Assembly (NCBI GenBank): GCA_030731685.1
Contig: JANQTO010000368.1
Coordinates: 6,728-12,679 of the forward strand
DNA length: 5,952 bases
Direction: 5' to 3'
Source: Nonlabens sp.
Lineage (GTDB): Bacteria; Bacteroidota; Bacteroidia; Flavobacteriales; Flavobacteriaceae
The notes under the pieces were generated by a model that saw only the letters and a list, made by a program, of their open reading frames with translations, ran no database searches and was not told where the DNA came from. Positions 5,916-5,952 of the stretch are shown here, piece after piece. The position numbers were made by a program, and so were the translations under genes. Numbering within the stretch: the first letter of the stretch is position 1; each line of letters opens with the position of its first letter.

Positions 5916-5952
5916 AGAAACACAAGAAACTATGACGCCTGAAAAGGCGTTG
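5899..5952 (+). CDS. Beta-type carbonic anhydrase (partial, N-terminal 18 codons)
   Basis: An ATG at 5899, in a different frame and inside the last codons of the SulP gene, opens a frame that continues to the window edge: MKAHTRETQETMTPEKAL. This N-terminus is what I recall for Bacteroidota carbonic anhydrase family proteins, which continue into a zinc-binding domain that interconverts CO2 and bicarbonate. The zinc ligands (Cys, Asp, His, Cys) would lie beyond the window, so the enzyme itself is not seen. The 17-base overlap implies translational coupling with the transporter. No signal peptide is present, so a cytoplasmic location is expected. An internal ATG at residue 12 (5932) is a less likely start. 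Confidence 0.75.
   Translation, partial: MKAHTRETQETMTPEKAL

Overview
The window looks like chromosomal DNA from a marine-type member of the Flavobacteriaceae (Bacteroidota). The evidence is a Lacal_2735-family small protein, which I know only from flavobacteria; promoter -7 elements of the Bacteroidota form TAnnTTTG just ahead of starts (TATCTTTG, TACCTTTG); and the near absence of Shine-Dalgarno sequences. The genus cannot be settled from this window. It holds seven genes (two cut by the window edges) and no RNA gene, CRISPR array or insertion sequence that I can see.

Layout. Bases 1-586 (minus) carry the first 195 codons of a two-helix membrane protein that runs off the left edge. It is markedly AT-rich. 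Bases 629-1462 (minus) are rlmF, an rRNA adenine methyltransferase. Bases 1566-1736 (minus) encode the Lacal_2735-family protein. These three genes read leftwards. A divergent intergenic region (1737-1973) separates them from a rightward half: a DEAD-box-type RNA helicase with a DEVD motif II (1974-3323), a Skp/OmpH-like periplasmic chaperone (3507-3995) closed by a clear intrinsic terminator (4018-4050), a 245-base leader region, a SulP anion transporter (4296-5915), and the first 18 codons of a beta-carbonic anhydrase that overlaps the transporter's end by 17 bases.

Function. rlmF and the helicase both act on RNA (ribosome modification, RNA remodelling), but they are transcribed apart and nothing links them mechanistically. 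The OmpH-like protein serves outer-membrane protein biogenesis and sits alone here, without bamA on either side. The SulP and carbonic anhydrase pair is the one clear functional module: the overlap implies co-translation, and the natural reading is bicarbonate uptake coupled to CO2/HCO3- interconversion.

The most unusual non-coding signal is a palindrome, GCTTTCGCGAAAGC. It occurs once inside a coding region (1609-1622) and once as the core of a perfect 20-base palindrome between genes (3360-3379). I found no convincing previously undescribed multi-gene system. The points most worth checking are the palindrome, the carbonic anhydrase overlap, the AT-rich left-edge gene and the leader of the SulP gene.
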